From assembly GCF_001562275.1 (NCBI RefSeq), contig NZ_CP014304.1, positions 4,402,001-4,466,000 on the forward strand: 64,000 nt of DNA. Direction: 5' to 3'. This DNA comes from Hymenobacter sp. PAMC 26628 (GTDB lineage Bacteria; Bacteroidota; Bacteroidia; Cytophagales; Hymenobacteraceae). Below the pieces are notes generated by a model. The model saw only the letters and a list, made by a program, of their open reading frames with translations. It did no database searches and was not told where the DNA came from. Positions 9,607 to 18,439 of this stretch are shown piece by piece (position 1 is the first letter of the stretch; each line of letters opens with the position of its first letter). Made by a program: the position numbers and the translations under genes.

Positions 9607-10854
9607 TTAGTCGTGGAGTGCCAGCTCGGGCGTTTCCAGGTGGTCTTTCATGTCCGACACCACTACCTCGTCGCCGGCTTGCAGGCCGCTGGTTATCTGC
9701 ACGTAATCGAAGTTGCTGTCGCCGAAGCGCACCACTTTCCGCAGGGCCTTGCCACCGCGCACCACGAACACCGCCTGCTCCTGCCCGCCCTGGTAGAAGG
9801 GGCCGTTTTTGAGGCGCAGCACATGCGGGTGGGCCCGGGTGATGACGAACACGTCGGCGCGCAGGTTGGCGCGCAGGGCCGGGGCGTGGTCGTTGGCCAG
9901 CTGGGCGTAAAAGGTCACCACGCCCTTGTCCACGGCCGGGCTGATGCTGGCCACGGTGCCGCGCAGGTCGGTGCCGTTGGCGCGCACCACCACGGGGTCG
10001 CCGGGGTGCAGCTGGCCCGCGTAAGCGTCTGACAGCGTGGCCCGCACCCGGAAGCGGCTCAGGTCTGCCACCCGGGCCAGGGGCTCGCCGGCGGGCACGG
10101 CGGCCCCCAGGTTGTCGTTCACCCAGGTCAGCACGCCCGGCTGGGGGCTGCTGATGTCGGCCTGCCGCAGCTTGCCGGCCAGCTCGGCAATGCTGCGCTG
10201 CTGCATCGACACGGTGTAGCCCAGCTCGCGCACGTCGGCGGCGCTGGCCCGGCGCTGGTTGGCGAGCTGGCGGGCCAGGCGGTCGGCTTCGAGGCGGGCC
10301 ACGGCCAGGTTCAGCTCAGCCTGGCGCACGGCCTCGGCCGTACCGCCGCCAATTTCCAGCAAGTGCTGCTCGTCGCGCAGCGTCGATTGCAAGCTCCTGA
10401 CCTTCACGGCCTGCGAGGCCGCCTGGGCCCCCAGGTCGTTGAGGTGGCCTTCGAGGGCCAGGCGCAGCTGGTCGTTCTTGTTCTGGTTGCGCAGCTGCTC
10501 GTCGTCGAGCTTGGCCAGGGCCCCCTGTGAGGCTTCTTTATCAAGCTCCAGAATGGTTTGGCCGGGCGCCACCTGGGCCCCCACGGCCACCGCCACCCGC
10601 CGGATGGTGCTGGCAATGGGGCTGGAAATCACCGCTTCGTGCGCCGGGATGATGGTGCCGGCCGCGGTGAGGGCCGCTTCCACGTCGCCGGTTTCCACGC
10701 GGGCCGTCAGCACGTCGGCGCGGCGCAGGCTGGGCTGCAAGGCTTTGCGCAGGGCCCACCAGCCGGCCACGGCCAGCGCCAGGGCCCCCAGGCCCAGCAG
10801 CCACTGGCGGCGGCGGCGGTTCGTTTGAACGGATGGGGCAAGGGCTCTGTCCAT
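9607..10854 (-). CDS. HlyD/MFP-type periplasmic adaptor of the MacB-like system
   Basis: Protein of 415 residues. A basic N-terminus and one membrane anchor (about 18-36) are followed by a split lipoyl/barrel-sandwich domain (about 60-100 and 235-265), a long coiled-coil hairpin (about 105-230), and C-terminal beta-barrel and membrane-proximal domains with VRATLSDAYAGQLHPGDPV. Such adaptors join an inner-membrane ABC transporter to a TolC duct. First gene of the minus-strand locus, so expression of the whole array probably starts upstream of 10854; I could not identify a clear -7 box there. Confidence 0.9.
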   Translation of the reverse strand: MDRALAPSVQTNRRRRQWLLGLGALALAVAGWWALRKALQPSLRRADVLTARVETGDVEAALTAAGTIIPAHEAVISSPIASTIRRVAVAVGAQVAPGQTILELDKEASQGALAKLDDEQLRNQNKNDQLRLALEGHLNDLGAQAASQAVKVRSLQSTLRDEQHLLEIGGGTAEAVRQAELNLAVARLEADRLARQLANQRRASAADVRELGYTVSMQQRSIAELAGKLRQADISSPQPGVLTWVNDNLGAAVPAGEPLARVADLSRFRVRATLSDAYAGQLHPGDPVVVRANGTDLRGTVASISPAVDKGVVTFYAQLANDHAPALRANLRADVFVITRAHPHVLRLKNGPFYQGGQEQAVFVVRGGKALRKVVRFGDSNFDYVQITSGLQAGDEVVVSDMKDHLETPELALHD

Positions 10855-11007
10855 TTGCGGGCACTGTAGGGGGTGGTTCTCCCCTACTTTGCCAAGCCGC
10901 GTGCCAATTTTATAATAAATTGTATTTCAATACTTTATATCATAATTTATGAAACGACAGCTTGAAAAACTGTCCATTTGTGGACACCTGCCCGCAATTG
11001 GACAAGT

Positions 11008-11104
11008 GTAGCGTGGACTCTGCGAGTCCGCGCGGTTGAACGGTCGCTCAACGATAATCGGCAGGACGAAGCGAGAGGCGCGGGCTCGCAGAGTCCGCGC
11101 TACG
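11008..11104. repeat. Family B imperfect palindrome, copy 1
   Basis: Begins TAGCGTGGACTCTGCGAGTC and ends GCAGAGTCCGCGCTA, with the internal words GGTCGCT and AGGACGAAGCGAG shared by copies at 25104 and 32203. Confidence 0.85.
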
Positions 11105-11167
11105 ACGCGCCTATCCCGTTTAGCAGTGCAGATTTGAGGCCCCGGCGCTACGGCGTAGCTAACTCCC

Positions 11168-11175
11168 TACCTTTC
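11168..11175 (+). promoter_or_regulatory. Putative -7 promoter box
   Basis: TACCTTTC, one base from the Bacteroidota -7 consensus TAnnTTTG, 36 bp before the ATG at 11212. Confidence 0.45.
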
Positions 11176-11211
11176 GCCGCGTACAAACGGAGGTTACTCC
11201 TGCTCTTGCCT

Positions 11212-11790
11212 ATGAAAATTCGTGCTGGCTTCCTGCTTTTGACGGTTGCCCTGCTGGGGGCGGCCCCCACGCCGCACCAGTTGGTGGTACCGGGCCGCAG
11301 CCTGGGGCAAGTGCAGCTGGGCCTGGCCCCGGCCGCCGCCCACCTGCCCACCACGCCGCCCAACAGCAGCGACGGGGCCATGGGCAAAGCCTGGGCCACG
11401 TGGTACGGGGCGCGGCCGGCCCACGGGGCCCCCACCGAGCTGGACGTGTACACGGCCCCGCCGCCCGGCGACGACGGCAGCCACCGCTCCGTACAGGTAG
11501 TGCGGGCCACGTCGCCTTACTTCCAGCTGGCCAATGGCTTGCACGCGGGTTCGCGCCTGCGCAACATCCGGGCGGCCTATGGGGCCCTGCCGCTGGCCAC
11601 GTCCTACAGCGTGCCCGGCGGCGTGCGCTACCTCTACGACGCGGGCGCCAAGGGCATTGCTTTTGAAACCAACGGCAAGGCCCTGGATAGTAAGTGCACC
11701 GCCGTCATTGTGCACCTGCCCAAGCTGGCCGCGAAGAGGTTCTACGTGTCCATGGGCCAGTACCTGCACAACCGGACCAAGCCGCGCTAA
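11212..11790 (+). CDS. Secreted protein of unknown function
   Basis: Protein of 192 residues starting MKIRAGFLLLTVALLGAAP, a signal peptide. An upstream in-frame extension exists but runs through a family B repeat, so this start is preferred. I do not recognise a domain; the mature part contains VVPGRSLGQVQLG and repeats of glycine-rich turns, with LRNIRAAYGALP reminiscent of small extracytoplasmic proteins whose strength is set by a leading G-x-S-L-G-x-V motif. It stands alone, divergent from the export locus and convergent with feoB, with a family A repeat downstream. Confidence 0.7.
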   Translation: MKIRAGFLLLTVALLGAAPTPHQLVVPGRSLGQVQLGLAPAAAHLPTTPPNSSDGAMGKAWATWYGARPAHGAPTELDVYTAPPPGDDGSHRSVQVVRATSPYFQLANGLHAGSRLRNIRAAYGALPLATSYSVPGGVRYLYDAGAKGIAFETNGKALDSKCTAVIVHLPKLAAKRFYVSMGQYLHNRTKPR

Positions 11791-11836
11791 GGGCCCTGTG
11801 ATTAGAGGATATACGACGCAAAAGGTCATTAAGAAG

Positions 11837-11935
11837 AGGCGGTCATGCAGAGCGCAGCGAAGTAGCCTTCCCGCAGTAGTAATCAGGATTAGTGGCGCGG
11901 TAAAGATGCTTCGCTGCGTTCTGCATGAACGCCTT
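11837..11935. repeat. Family A imperfect palindrome, copy 2
   Basis: GCGGTCATGCAGAGCGCAGC pairs with the far arm ending CTGCATGAACGCC; the centre contains TAATCAGGATTA as in copy 1. A T run follows on the plus strand, so it may terminate the secreted-protein gene. Confidence 0.8.
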
Positions 11936-11989
11936 TTTTGCCTCTCTCGGTAGCAAGGCAACCGCGCGAACCAAGCCGCGCCAGGGGCC

Positions 11990-14155
11990 TTAGCTGCCCC
12001 AGATTTGCCAGACAAATACGGAGGCGGCGTAGGCCAGGCCGGTCATGTACACGAGCTGGGCGGCGGGCCAGCGCCAGCTTTTGGTTTCGCGGTAGGTCAC
12101 GGCCAGCGTGCTCATGCACTGCATGGCGAAGACGTAGAACACGAGCAGCGAAAACGCCCGCGCCGGCGTGAAAAACGGCTGGCCATCGAGCCCTTTTTCG
12201 GCCCGCAGCTTCTGCTGCACGGTGCCCATGTCGGCGTCCTGACCCACGCTGTAGATGGTGCTCATGGTGCCCACGAATACCTCGCGGGCGGCGAAGGAGG
12301 TGAGCAGCGCGATGCCGATTTTCCAGTCGAAGCCCAGCGGGCGGATGGCCGGCTCCAGTGCGTGGCCGAACGAGCCGGCGTAGGAATTTTCGAGGCGGGC
12401 CGAGGCCACCTGGCGGCCCAGCTCGGCGGGCGTCCAGCGGTGGACGGCGGCCTCGCGGCGGGCCTGGGCTTCGGCCACTTCCTGGCGCTGGCCGGGGCCG
12501 TAGCTGGCCAGGCCCCACAGCAGCACCGAGATGGCCACAATCACCTGCCCGGCCTGCCACACGAAGGCCTGCACTTTTTGGTAGATGGTGAGGCCCACGT
12601 TCTTCCAGCGCGGCCACTTATACACCGGAAACTCCATGATGAAGTAGCTCCGCTCGCGGGCCTTCAGCAGCACTTTCAGGAGCCAGGCAGAGCCCAGGGC
12701 CGAGAGCAGGCCGAGCAGGTACAGGCCCATCAGCACCACGCCGCGCAGGTTGAAAAAGCCCACGCGCTCGTCGGGCACCACCAGCGCCACCAGCACCGTG
12801 TACACCGGAATGCGCGCCGAGCACGACATGAGGGGCGTCACGAAAATGGTGATCATGCGGTCCTTCCAGCTCTCAATCGTCCGGGCCCCCATGATGGCCG
12901 GCACGGCGCAGGCCAGCCCCGAAATCAGCGGCACCACGCTCTTGCCGCTCAGCCCAAAGGGCCGCATCAGCTTGTCCATGAGGAAGGTAACGCGGGCCAT
13001 GTAGCCGGTTTCCTCCAGCACCGCCAGGAAGGCGAAGAGCAGCGCAATTTGCGGAATGAAGATGAGCACGCCGCCCAGGCCGGCCAGCACGCCCTCCGTC
13101 AGCAGGCGCGTGAGGGGCCCCGGCGGCAGCGTGTTTTGCAGCCAGCCGCTCAGGGCCCCAATGCCTTGGTCAATCAGGTCCATCGGGTACTGCGCCCAGG
13201 CGAAAATGGCCTGGAACAGCAGGAACAAAACGGCCAGAAAAATCAGGTAGCCGCCGACGCGGTGCGTGAGCACCCGGTCGATGCGGTTGCTGACGGGCTC
13301 GCGCTGCTCGGTGCGCGTCACCGTCACGGTTTCGAGCAGAATCTCGTTGATGCGGGCGTAGCGCCCGATGGTTTCGCTGGCCTGCTGGGCCGTGCCGTCG
13401 AAGGCGTATTCCTGCACCAGGCCCTGCACGTAGGCGCGGTCTTCGGCGCTGAGGAAAGCCAGGTACTCGGCCTGTTGGGCGTAGTGCAGCGCCAGGTAGT
13501 CGCTGTGCAGCTGGAAGTGGGAGCGCAGCCGCTGCACCAGCGGGTGCACCGCCGAATCGGGCTGCCAGAAGCGCACGGGCGGGGCGGCCAGGCGTTCGGC
13601 CATCACAATTTTGAGGGCCGCCACGCCGCTGCCGCTGCGCGCGTTCATGGGCACCACGGGCACGCCCAGCTCGGCCTCCAGGGCCCCCAGGTCGATGTGC
13701 ACGCCGTGGCGCGCGGCCACGTCGGTCATGTTCAGGGCCAGGATGGCGGGCAGGCCCAGATCAGCCAATTGGCTGAACAGCAGCAAACTGCGGCGCAGGT
13801 TGCTGGCGTCCACCGTTACCACCACAAAATCGGGGTAGCTCGTAGACGACGGGTCGTAGAGCAGGTCGGTGATGACGCGCTCGTCGAGGCTTTTGGGGTA
13901 GAGCGAGTACGTGCCGGGCAGGTCCACAATCTCGGCGCGGCGGGCGGGCGTGAGCTGCGCCCAGCCGCTCTTGCGGTCCACGGTCACGCCGGGGAAGTTG
14001 CCCACCTTTTGGTTGAGGCCGGTGAGCTGGTTAAAGAGCGAAGTTTTGCCCGAGTTGGGGTTGCCGATGAGGGCGATGCGCATGGGCCGCGCCGACGCTT
14101 CCGGGGCCCCTGGGCCCACGGCCGCCGCCGCCGCAGTTGTCCAAGCCTCTGCCAT
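11990..14155 (-). CDS. feoB: Ferrous iron transporter FeoB
   Basis: Protein of 721 residues. N-terminal G domain with G1 GNPNSGKTS (31-39), G3 DLPGTYSLYP (78-87) and G4 NMTD (142-145), then a helical regulatory region and a membrane domain of about eight or more helices with two gate repeats (for example GLACAVPAIMGARTIESWKD). FeoB imports Fe(II) across the inner membrane, controlled by GTP binding. Length is normal for the family. A start at residue 25 is also possible. Lies 11 bp after feoA, so the two form an operon. Confidence 0.97.
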   Translation of the reverse strand: MAEAWTTAAAAAVGPGAPEASARPMRIALIGNPNSGKTSLFNQLTGLNQKVGNFPGVTVDRKSGWAQLTPARRAEIVDLPGTYSLYPKSLDERVITDLLYDPSSTSYPDFVVVTVDASNLRRSLLLFSQLADLGLPAILALNMTDVAARHGVHIDLGALEAELGVPVVPMNARSGSGVAALKIVMAERLAAPPVRFWQPDSAVHPLVQRLRSHFQLHSDYLALHYAQQAEYLAFLSAEDRAYVQGLVQEYAFDGTAQQASETIGRYARINEILLETVTVTRTEQREPVSNRIDRVLTHRVGGYLIFLAVLFLLFQAIFAWAQYPMDLIDQGIGALSGWLQNTLPPGPLTRLLTEGVLAGLGGVLIFIPQIALLFAFLAVLEETGYMARVTFLMDKLMRPFGLSGKSVVPLISGLACAVPAIMGARTIESWKDRMITIFVTPLMSCSARIPVYTVLVALVVPDERVGFFNLRGVVLMGLYLLGLLSALGSAWLLKVLLKARERSYFIMEFPVYKWPRWKNVGLTIYQKVQAFVWQAGQVIVAISVLLWGLASYGPGQRQEVAEAQARREAAVHRWTPAELGRQVASARLENSYAGSFGHALEPAIRPLGFDWKIGIALLTSFAAREVFVGTMSTIYSVGQDADMGTVQQKLRAEKGLDGQPFFTPARAFSLLVFYVFAMQCMSTLAVTYRETKSWRWPAAQLVYMTGLAYAASVFVWQIWGS

Positions 14156-14166
14156 CCCCTTGGTAG

Positions 14167-14442
14167 TTAGTCCTTAAGCAAGATGGTGGCCGCCTCGCTG
14201 CCGCGCAGCGAGAGCGTGTACTCCTCGTCGCCGAGCACCAGCATCAGCGGGTCGCCGAAGGGGGCGCGGCCGCTCAGGCGCACCGTCACGCCGGGCACGC
14301 AGCCCATGTCGAGCAGGCGCAGGGCCATCACGGGGTCTTCGAGGCAGCAAATGGTGCCGGTTTCGCCCACGCGCAAGTCGCGGGCCGTGCGCCGGGGAGT
14401 AGGGACGGGGGAAGGAGCAGCCACAGCAGGGGTGTACGGCAT
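14167..14442 (-). CDS. feoA: FeoA family protein
   Basis: Small SH3-like FeoA protein of 91 residues from ATG 14442 (MPYTPAVAAPSPVPTPRR). The FeoA core shows RDLRVGETGTI, LRLLDMGCVPG and the C-terminal EEYTLSLRGSEAATI. An ATG at 14466 would add eight residues but falls on the -7 box, so 14442 is preferred. FeoA assists FeoB in Fe(II) uptake, probably at the cytoplasmic G domain. Confidence 0.93.
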   Translation of the reverse strand: MPYTPAVAAPSPVPTPRRTARDLRVGETGTICCLEDPVMALRLLDMGCVPGVTVRLSGRAPFGDPLMLVLGDEEYTLSLRGSEAATILLKD

Positions 14443-14463
14443 TCTATTTAGAAAGTCTTTAAA

Positions 14464-14471
14464 CAAAGGTA
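14464..14471 (-). promoter_or_regulatory. Putative -7 promoter box of feoAB
   Basis: TACCTTTG on the minus strand, a full match to TAnnTTTG, 21 bp upstream of the chosen feoA start. No Fur-like palindrome was recognised. Confidence 0.65.
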
Positions 14472-14591
14472 CGCCGCTGCTGCCAATCGCGAGGGCCCCG
14501 AATCGGGGCGGTGCCGGGGCCCCCCAGGTACCCGGGCGAAAACCAATGACACGAAATCCTGCGTAATTGTTTAAGACAATTTTTTTTCTAA

Positions 14592-14599
14592 TATCTTTC
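14592..14599 (+). promoter_or_regulatory. Putative -7 promoter box
   Basis: TATCTTTC in an AT-rich tract, 39 bp before ATG 14639. A short inverted repeat AATTGT/ACAATT lies just upstream near 14564-14582. Confidence 0.45.
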
Positions 14600-14638
14600 C
14601 GTCTGAATTTGCAGTATTTACCGCTGAACTATCTAATC

Positions 14639-15544
14639 ATGTTAAGACGCTTACTTTTTATTGCATTATGCGGGGTTATACTACCTGCCTATACTTACGC
14701 ACAGTCCGGACAAGTGCTACTTAAGGGCACCATCGTGGACGCAGCCACCAAGGAGCCCTTGCCCTTCACGTCCATTGGCCTGAAGGACGAGCAGGTGGGG
14801 GCCCTGAGCAACGAGCACGGCCAGTTTGTGGTGCCCGCGCCTACCAAAAACGCGCAGGACACGCTGCTCATCATGGCCCTGGGCTACTTGCGCAAAACCG
14901 TGCTCGTGAAGCGCGGCGCCGCCCTCGACAACTTCACCATTGAAGTGCCCAAGCAAGCCGTGGCACTGAAAGAAGTGACGGTGAAGGCCGGCAAAATAAA
15001 AAACGCGGCCCTGGGGGCCCGTACCAACAACCCCGGCGAGGGCATGATCCAGGGCCAGGCGGGTTCGCAATACGCCTTCTTTGTGAAGAACGACAAGCAG
15101 AAAAAGCTGGGGGCCGTGCGCACCGTGTCGTTCTACATCGGCGAGAACGGCTTTCCGCGCGAGCCGTTCCGGGTGCGGATTTACAAGGCCGACGGCAACT
15201 ACAACGCCCCCAACACCGACCTGCTGACCGAGAACGTGGTGGTGTCGGCCCCGCAGGGCGGCCAGTGGTACACGGTGGACCTGACGCCCTACAACGTGGT
15301 GGCGCCCGACGAAGGATTTTTTGTGGCGATGGAATGGGTGGTGAGCGGCGACAAGTTCTTCACCACCAACTTCATGGACGATTACACGCCCTACGGCCAG
15401 ATCATGAAGCCCACGTTTGAATTCAAGGAGAGCCGCACCTGGACCTACAGCATCGGCAAGGGCTGGAACCTGATGACGCTGGCCAACGGCACCGGCCAGC
15501 GCTACAATGCCATGATCAAGGCCGACGTGGACATGATTAAGTAA
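14639..15544 (+). CDS. Secreted CarboxypepD-regulatory-like protein, copy 1
   Basis: Protein of 301 residues starting MLRRLLFIALCGVILPAYTY with a signal peptide ending about YAQS. Residues about 25-105 resemble the CarboxypepD_reg-like beta-sandwich (GTIVDAATKEPLPFTSIGLK), common at the N-terminus of Bacteroidota outer-membrane proteins. The C-terminal half carries SFYIGENGFPREPFRVRIYK and YNVVAPDEGFFVAMEWV, a jelly-roll-like region seen in adhesin-like secreted proteins. No enzyme motif was found. It is 123 bp upstream of a close paralog, so a tandem duplication is likely. Confidence 0.8.
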   Translation: MLRRLLFIALCGVILPAYTYAQSGQVLLKGTIVDAATKEPLPFTSIGLKDEQVGALSNEHGQFVVPAPTKNAQDTLLIMALGYLRKTVLVKRGAALDNFTIEVPKQAVALKEVTVKAGKIKNAALGARTNNPGEGMIQGQAGSQYAFFVKNDKQKKLGAVRTVSFYIGENGFPREPFRVRIYKADGNYNAPNTDLLTENVVVSAPQGGQWYTVDLTPYNVVAPDEGFFVAMEWVVSGDKFFTTNFMDDYTPYGQIMKPTFEFKESRTWTYSIGKGWNLMTLANGTGQRYNAMIKADVDMIK

Positions 15545-15666
15545 CCGCCAGTAAGCCAAACTATTCGCCTGCCTATTTTATTTTTTGGGGCCCCGCGCTC
15601 AGCGGCGCCCCCCGCGCCCCGCGCTGCGGGCCGTTCCATCCGCTACCCGTTATACCTCCCGCTTCC

Positions 15667-16563
15667 ATGCTGAAGAAACTACTTTTTCTCCTATTAAGCG
15701 CCGGCTTGCTGCCGGGCCTGGCCCGCGCCCAGGAGGGCCGCATCACCGGCCGCGTAGTGAACCAGACCACCAAAGACCCCGTGGCGTTTGCTTCCATTAG
15801 CCTGCGCGACGAGGGCACCGGGGCCCTCACCAACGAGTACGGCTACTTCCAGCTGGCTATGCCCGAGCGCAGCCTCGACGATTCGGTCGTCGTTGAGGCG
15901 CTGGGCTTCCGGCGCACGGCCATCCGCGTGAAGCGCGGGGCCAACATGGAGGACCTCATCATTGAGCTGCCCAAGCAGAGCGTGCGGCTGGCCGAGGTGA
16001 CGGTGAAGGCCGCTCAGATGAAGCCGGCCCTGCTGGGGGCCCACACCACGGCCCCCGGCCTGGGCATGATCCAGGGCTTGCCCGGCTCGCAGTACGCGGC
16101 CCTGATGAAGAACGACAAGCAGAAAAAATTCGGCTACATCCGGTCGGTGTCGTTCTACATCGGTGAGAACGGCTTCCCGCGCGAGCCGTTTCGCGTGCGC
16201 CTCTACCGGGCCGACGGCAACTACAACGCTCCGAACTCGGACCTGCTGCTCGACAACGTGGTGGTGTCGGCTGCCCGCGGCGGCGGCTGGTTCGACGTGG
16301 ACCTGACTTCGTACAACATCCCGGCCCCCGACGAAGGATTTTACGTGGCCATGGAGTGGATTGTGAGCGGCGACAAGTTCTACACCACCAACTTTATGGA
16401 CAACTACACGCCCTACGGCCAAATCCTGCGGCCCACCTTCGAGTTCAAGGACAGCCGCACCTGGCTCTACGCCATCGGCCGCGGCTGGAGCCTGATTACC
16501 CTGGCCAACGGCGCCTCGCGCTACAACGCCATGATCCGGGCCGAAGTGGACGCCACCAAGTAG
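15667..16563 (+). CDS. Secreted CarboxypepD-regulatory-like protein, copy 2
   Basis: Protein of 298 residues starting MLKKLLFLLLSAGLLPGLAR with signal peptide to about RAQE. Same two-part plan as the upstream copy: a CarboxypepD_reg-like domain (GRVVNQTTKDPVAFASISL), a linker with PKQSVRLAEVTVKA, and a C-terminal domain with SFYIGENGFPREPFRVRLYR and YNIPAPDEGFYVAMEWI. The two proteins share long identical words, most strongly in the C-terminal half. Location is expected to be periplasm or cell surface; role unknown. Confidence 0.8.
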   Translation: MLKKLLFLLLSAGLLPGLARAQEGRITGRVVNQTTKDPVAFASISLRDEGTGALTNEYGYFQLAMPERSLDDSVVVEALGFRRTAIRVKRGANMEDLIIELPKQSVRLAEVTVKAAQMKPALLGAHTTAPGLGMIQGLPGSQYAALMKNDKQKKFGYIRSVSFYIGENGFPREPFRVRLYRADGNYNAPNSDLLLDNVVVSAARGGGWFDVDLTSYNIPAPDEGFYVAMEWIVSGDKFYTTNFMDNYTPYGQILRPTFEFKDSRTWLYAIGRGWSLITLANGASRYNAMIRAEVDATK

Positions 16564-16604
16564 GGCCCATTGGGCACGGAGTTCTTGGACAGGTAAAACT
16601 ATAG

Positions 16605-16707
16605 AACGGTCATGCTGAACGCAGTGAAGCATCTTTACTGCGTCGTTGCCCGATTGAATTACTCAGCGGGAAAGATGCTTCACTGCGTTCAGCATGACGG
16701 TTTTTTT
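16605..16707. repeat. Family A imperfect palindrome, copy 3
   Basis: GTCATGCTGAACGCAGTGAA pairs with TTCACTGCGTTCAGCATGAC almost perfectly, with inner arms CATCTTT/AAAGATG and a T run on the plus strand. Confidence 0.88.
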
Positions 16708-16773
16708 GCCTTTTCTTAATTCAGGAAGAAGCCTACGCTTTATACCTGGCCAGCGCTGGCCAACCACCAAAAG

Positions 16774-16807
16774 AAAGCCCCCGGCAACGCATGTTGCCGG
16801 GGGCTTT
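16774..16807. terminator. Bidirectional terminator hairpin
   Basis: Perfect stem AAAGCCCCCGGCAAC/GTTGCCGGGGGCTTT with loop GCAT and T tails, between convergent genes. The stem is nearly the same as that at 55867-55915. Confidence 0.85.
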
Positions 16808-16825
16808 TTCGATGCCTTTGGGGCC

Positions 16826-18262
16826 CTACTTCTTGGCGGGGCCGCGCTCGGTAATCCAGGCGCGGATGGTTTCTTCGGCCAGGGGCGAAAACGTGGGCTT
16901 GGGCTGCCCAGCCACCACAGGCCACTGCCCAGGCTCGGGCTGAAAGAGGTGGTTGACCCCGGGCAACTTCTTTACCATGAGCAATTTGTTGGCTTTAAGG
17001 CCTTTTTCCAAGGCCGCTAGGTTGGCGTCGGCGCTCACGAAGCCGTCGGCCGTGCCGTTGAGCAGCAGCACGGGGCAAGCCACAAATTTGAGGTTGGCAA
17101 CTGGGTCGAACTCAAGGAAGTAGCGGTAGCGGGCGGTGGTCATTTCGGCGGCGCGGCGCTGGGCAGTGGCCGCGTCGGTGGGGCTGTTGCTGTGGCGCAG
17201 CAGGTTAGTCACCATCATCCGGGCCAGGTCGTTGTCGGGCGTGCGGCCAATGACGTCGAACACGGCTTGCTGGCGCTTGGCGATGGCGGCCAGCTCCGCA
17301 TTATCAGTGCCGAGCTGCCGCAGCGTGGTGCTCTGCTGCTGGAGCACCAGCTCGCGGCCGGGCAGCCCGGCGGCCGCCAGCGCCACCACAAAATCGGGCG
17401 GCAGCGGCTGGGCCGCCGCCAACAGCGCCACGTTGCCGCCCTCGCCGTGGCCGATAAGGCCGAGCCGGGACGAGTCGGCCTCGGGCCGGTTACGCAGGAA
17501 ACTTAGGCCGGCCTGTGCGTCGCTCACCAGCTCGGCGGCGGTGGGCTCGGGCGCGGGGGCCCCGGCCTGGCCCACGCCGCGGTCGTCGAAGCGCAGCACG
17601 GCCACCCCGCGCCGGGTGAGGTAGTCAGCCAGCTGGCCCAGCGGGGCGTACCCGTCCACGGCCCCGTTGCGGTCCTGTACGCCGGCATCGCTCACCAGCA
17701 CCACGGCCGGGAAGGGCCCCGGACCCGCCGGCACCGTGAAGGTACCGGCCAGCCGCGGCGCCGCGGCGCCGCCGCCAAACGCTACGTTTTCTTCGCGGTA
17801 GGGCGGGGTGAGGCGCGTGGACGCGGCCGTCGCCACCGGCGCGGCCGAGCGGGCCAGCGTCATCGCCACCTTAAAGCCGGGCTGCTGCCAGGTGCCCACC
17901 AGCTGCTGGCCTTTGGCCGCCAGCACGCCCACAAAGCGGCTGCCCGCCGCCGGGGCATAGAATTGCACCGTGTCGTGGCTTTGCGTTACCTGCACCTCCA
18001 AATGGCTTACCTTTTGCAAGGGCACGTCGAGCGTACCAAAGTAATCGCCGCTGGTAAGCTTGAGAAAGCGAAAAACGACTTCCAGTGAGCCGCCGGGCAC
18101 TTTTAGAGGGCCTTTCCAGAAGCCGTCGAGAGGCGCAGCAGGTGGCTGATCCAGGGCCCCGGTCGGGGGCGTGGGTCCCTGGGCACTGGCCGGACGGGCC
18201 AACAGCAGCAGGCCCCACACTGCAAATCGAGCGCGCTTAAATTGTATTCTGCGAGTAAACAT
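16826..18262 (-). CDS. Secreted alpha/beta hydrolase-fold protein with altered nucleophile
   Basis: Protein of 478 residues from ATG 18262 (MFTRRIQFKRARFAVWGLLL), with a signal peptide ending about SAQG. N-terminal domain about 45-150, then an alpha/beta hydrolase fold. The nucleophile elbow, normally GxSxG, reads GHGEGG at 271-276: the serine position is Gly273. The remaining triad candidates are present: Asp406 (GTADGF) and His438 (VNHLF). The family hydrolyses small esters or acts as dienelactone/peptidase-like enzymes; this copy may be inactive or may use another residue. An upstream in-frame extension exists but lacks a signal sequence at its start. Confidence 0.85.
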   Translation of the reverse strand: MFTRRIQFKRARFAVWGLLLLARPASAQGPTPPTGALDQPPAAPLDGFWKGPLKVPGGSLEVVFRFLKLTSGDYFGTLDVPLQKVSHLEVQVTQSHDTVQFYAPAAGSRFVGVLAAKGQQLVGTWQQPGFKVAMTLARSAAPVATAASTRLTPPYREENVAFGGGAAAPRLAGTFTVPAGPGPFPAVVLVSDAGVQDRNGAVDGYAPLGQLADYLTRRGVAVLRFDDRGVGQAGAPAPEPTAAELVSDAQAGLSFLRNRPEADSSRLGLIGHGEGGNVALLAAAQPLPPDFVVALAAAGLPGRELVLQQQSTTLRQLGTDNAELAAIAKRQQAVFDVIGRTPDNDLARMMVTNLLRHSNSPTDAATAQRRAAEMTTARYRYFLEFDPVANLKFVACPVLLLNGTADGFVSADANLAALEKGLKANKLLMVKKLPGVNHLFQPEPGQWPVVAGQPKPTFSPLAEETIRAWITERGPAKK

Positions 18263-18439
18263 TCTGCAAAATAACAACTGCGGGCGGATTTTCGAAACTA
18301 TTAATGTAAGAATAGTTAGACGCTGGTACTTAACCAATTTACTAAAGCACAAAATCGGGCCCCGGGGCCACCAAGTCCTGCCCATCACGGCAAAAACTTG
18401 GCGGACCCGGGGCCCGGCTTTGCATTTTAACCGGTAGAC

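Larger units (their letters stand above)
10855..11211. other. Divergent intergenic region with AT-rich tract and repeat
   Basis: No gene seen in these 357 bp. An AT-rich tract at about 10909-10952 lies between the two divergent genes and is the likeliest promoter area for the leftward locus. A family B repeat occupies 11008-11104, and a -7-like box for the rightward gene lies at 11168-11175. Confidence 0.6.

Noticed and set aside
10978..11211. Longer start for the small secreted protein at 11212
   Set aside because: The extension runs through a family B repeat and would bury the signal peptide internally.
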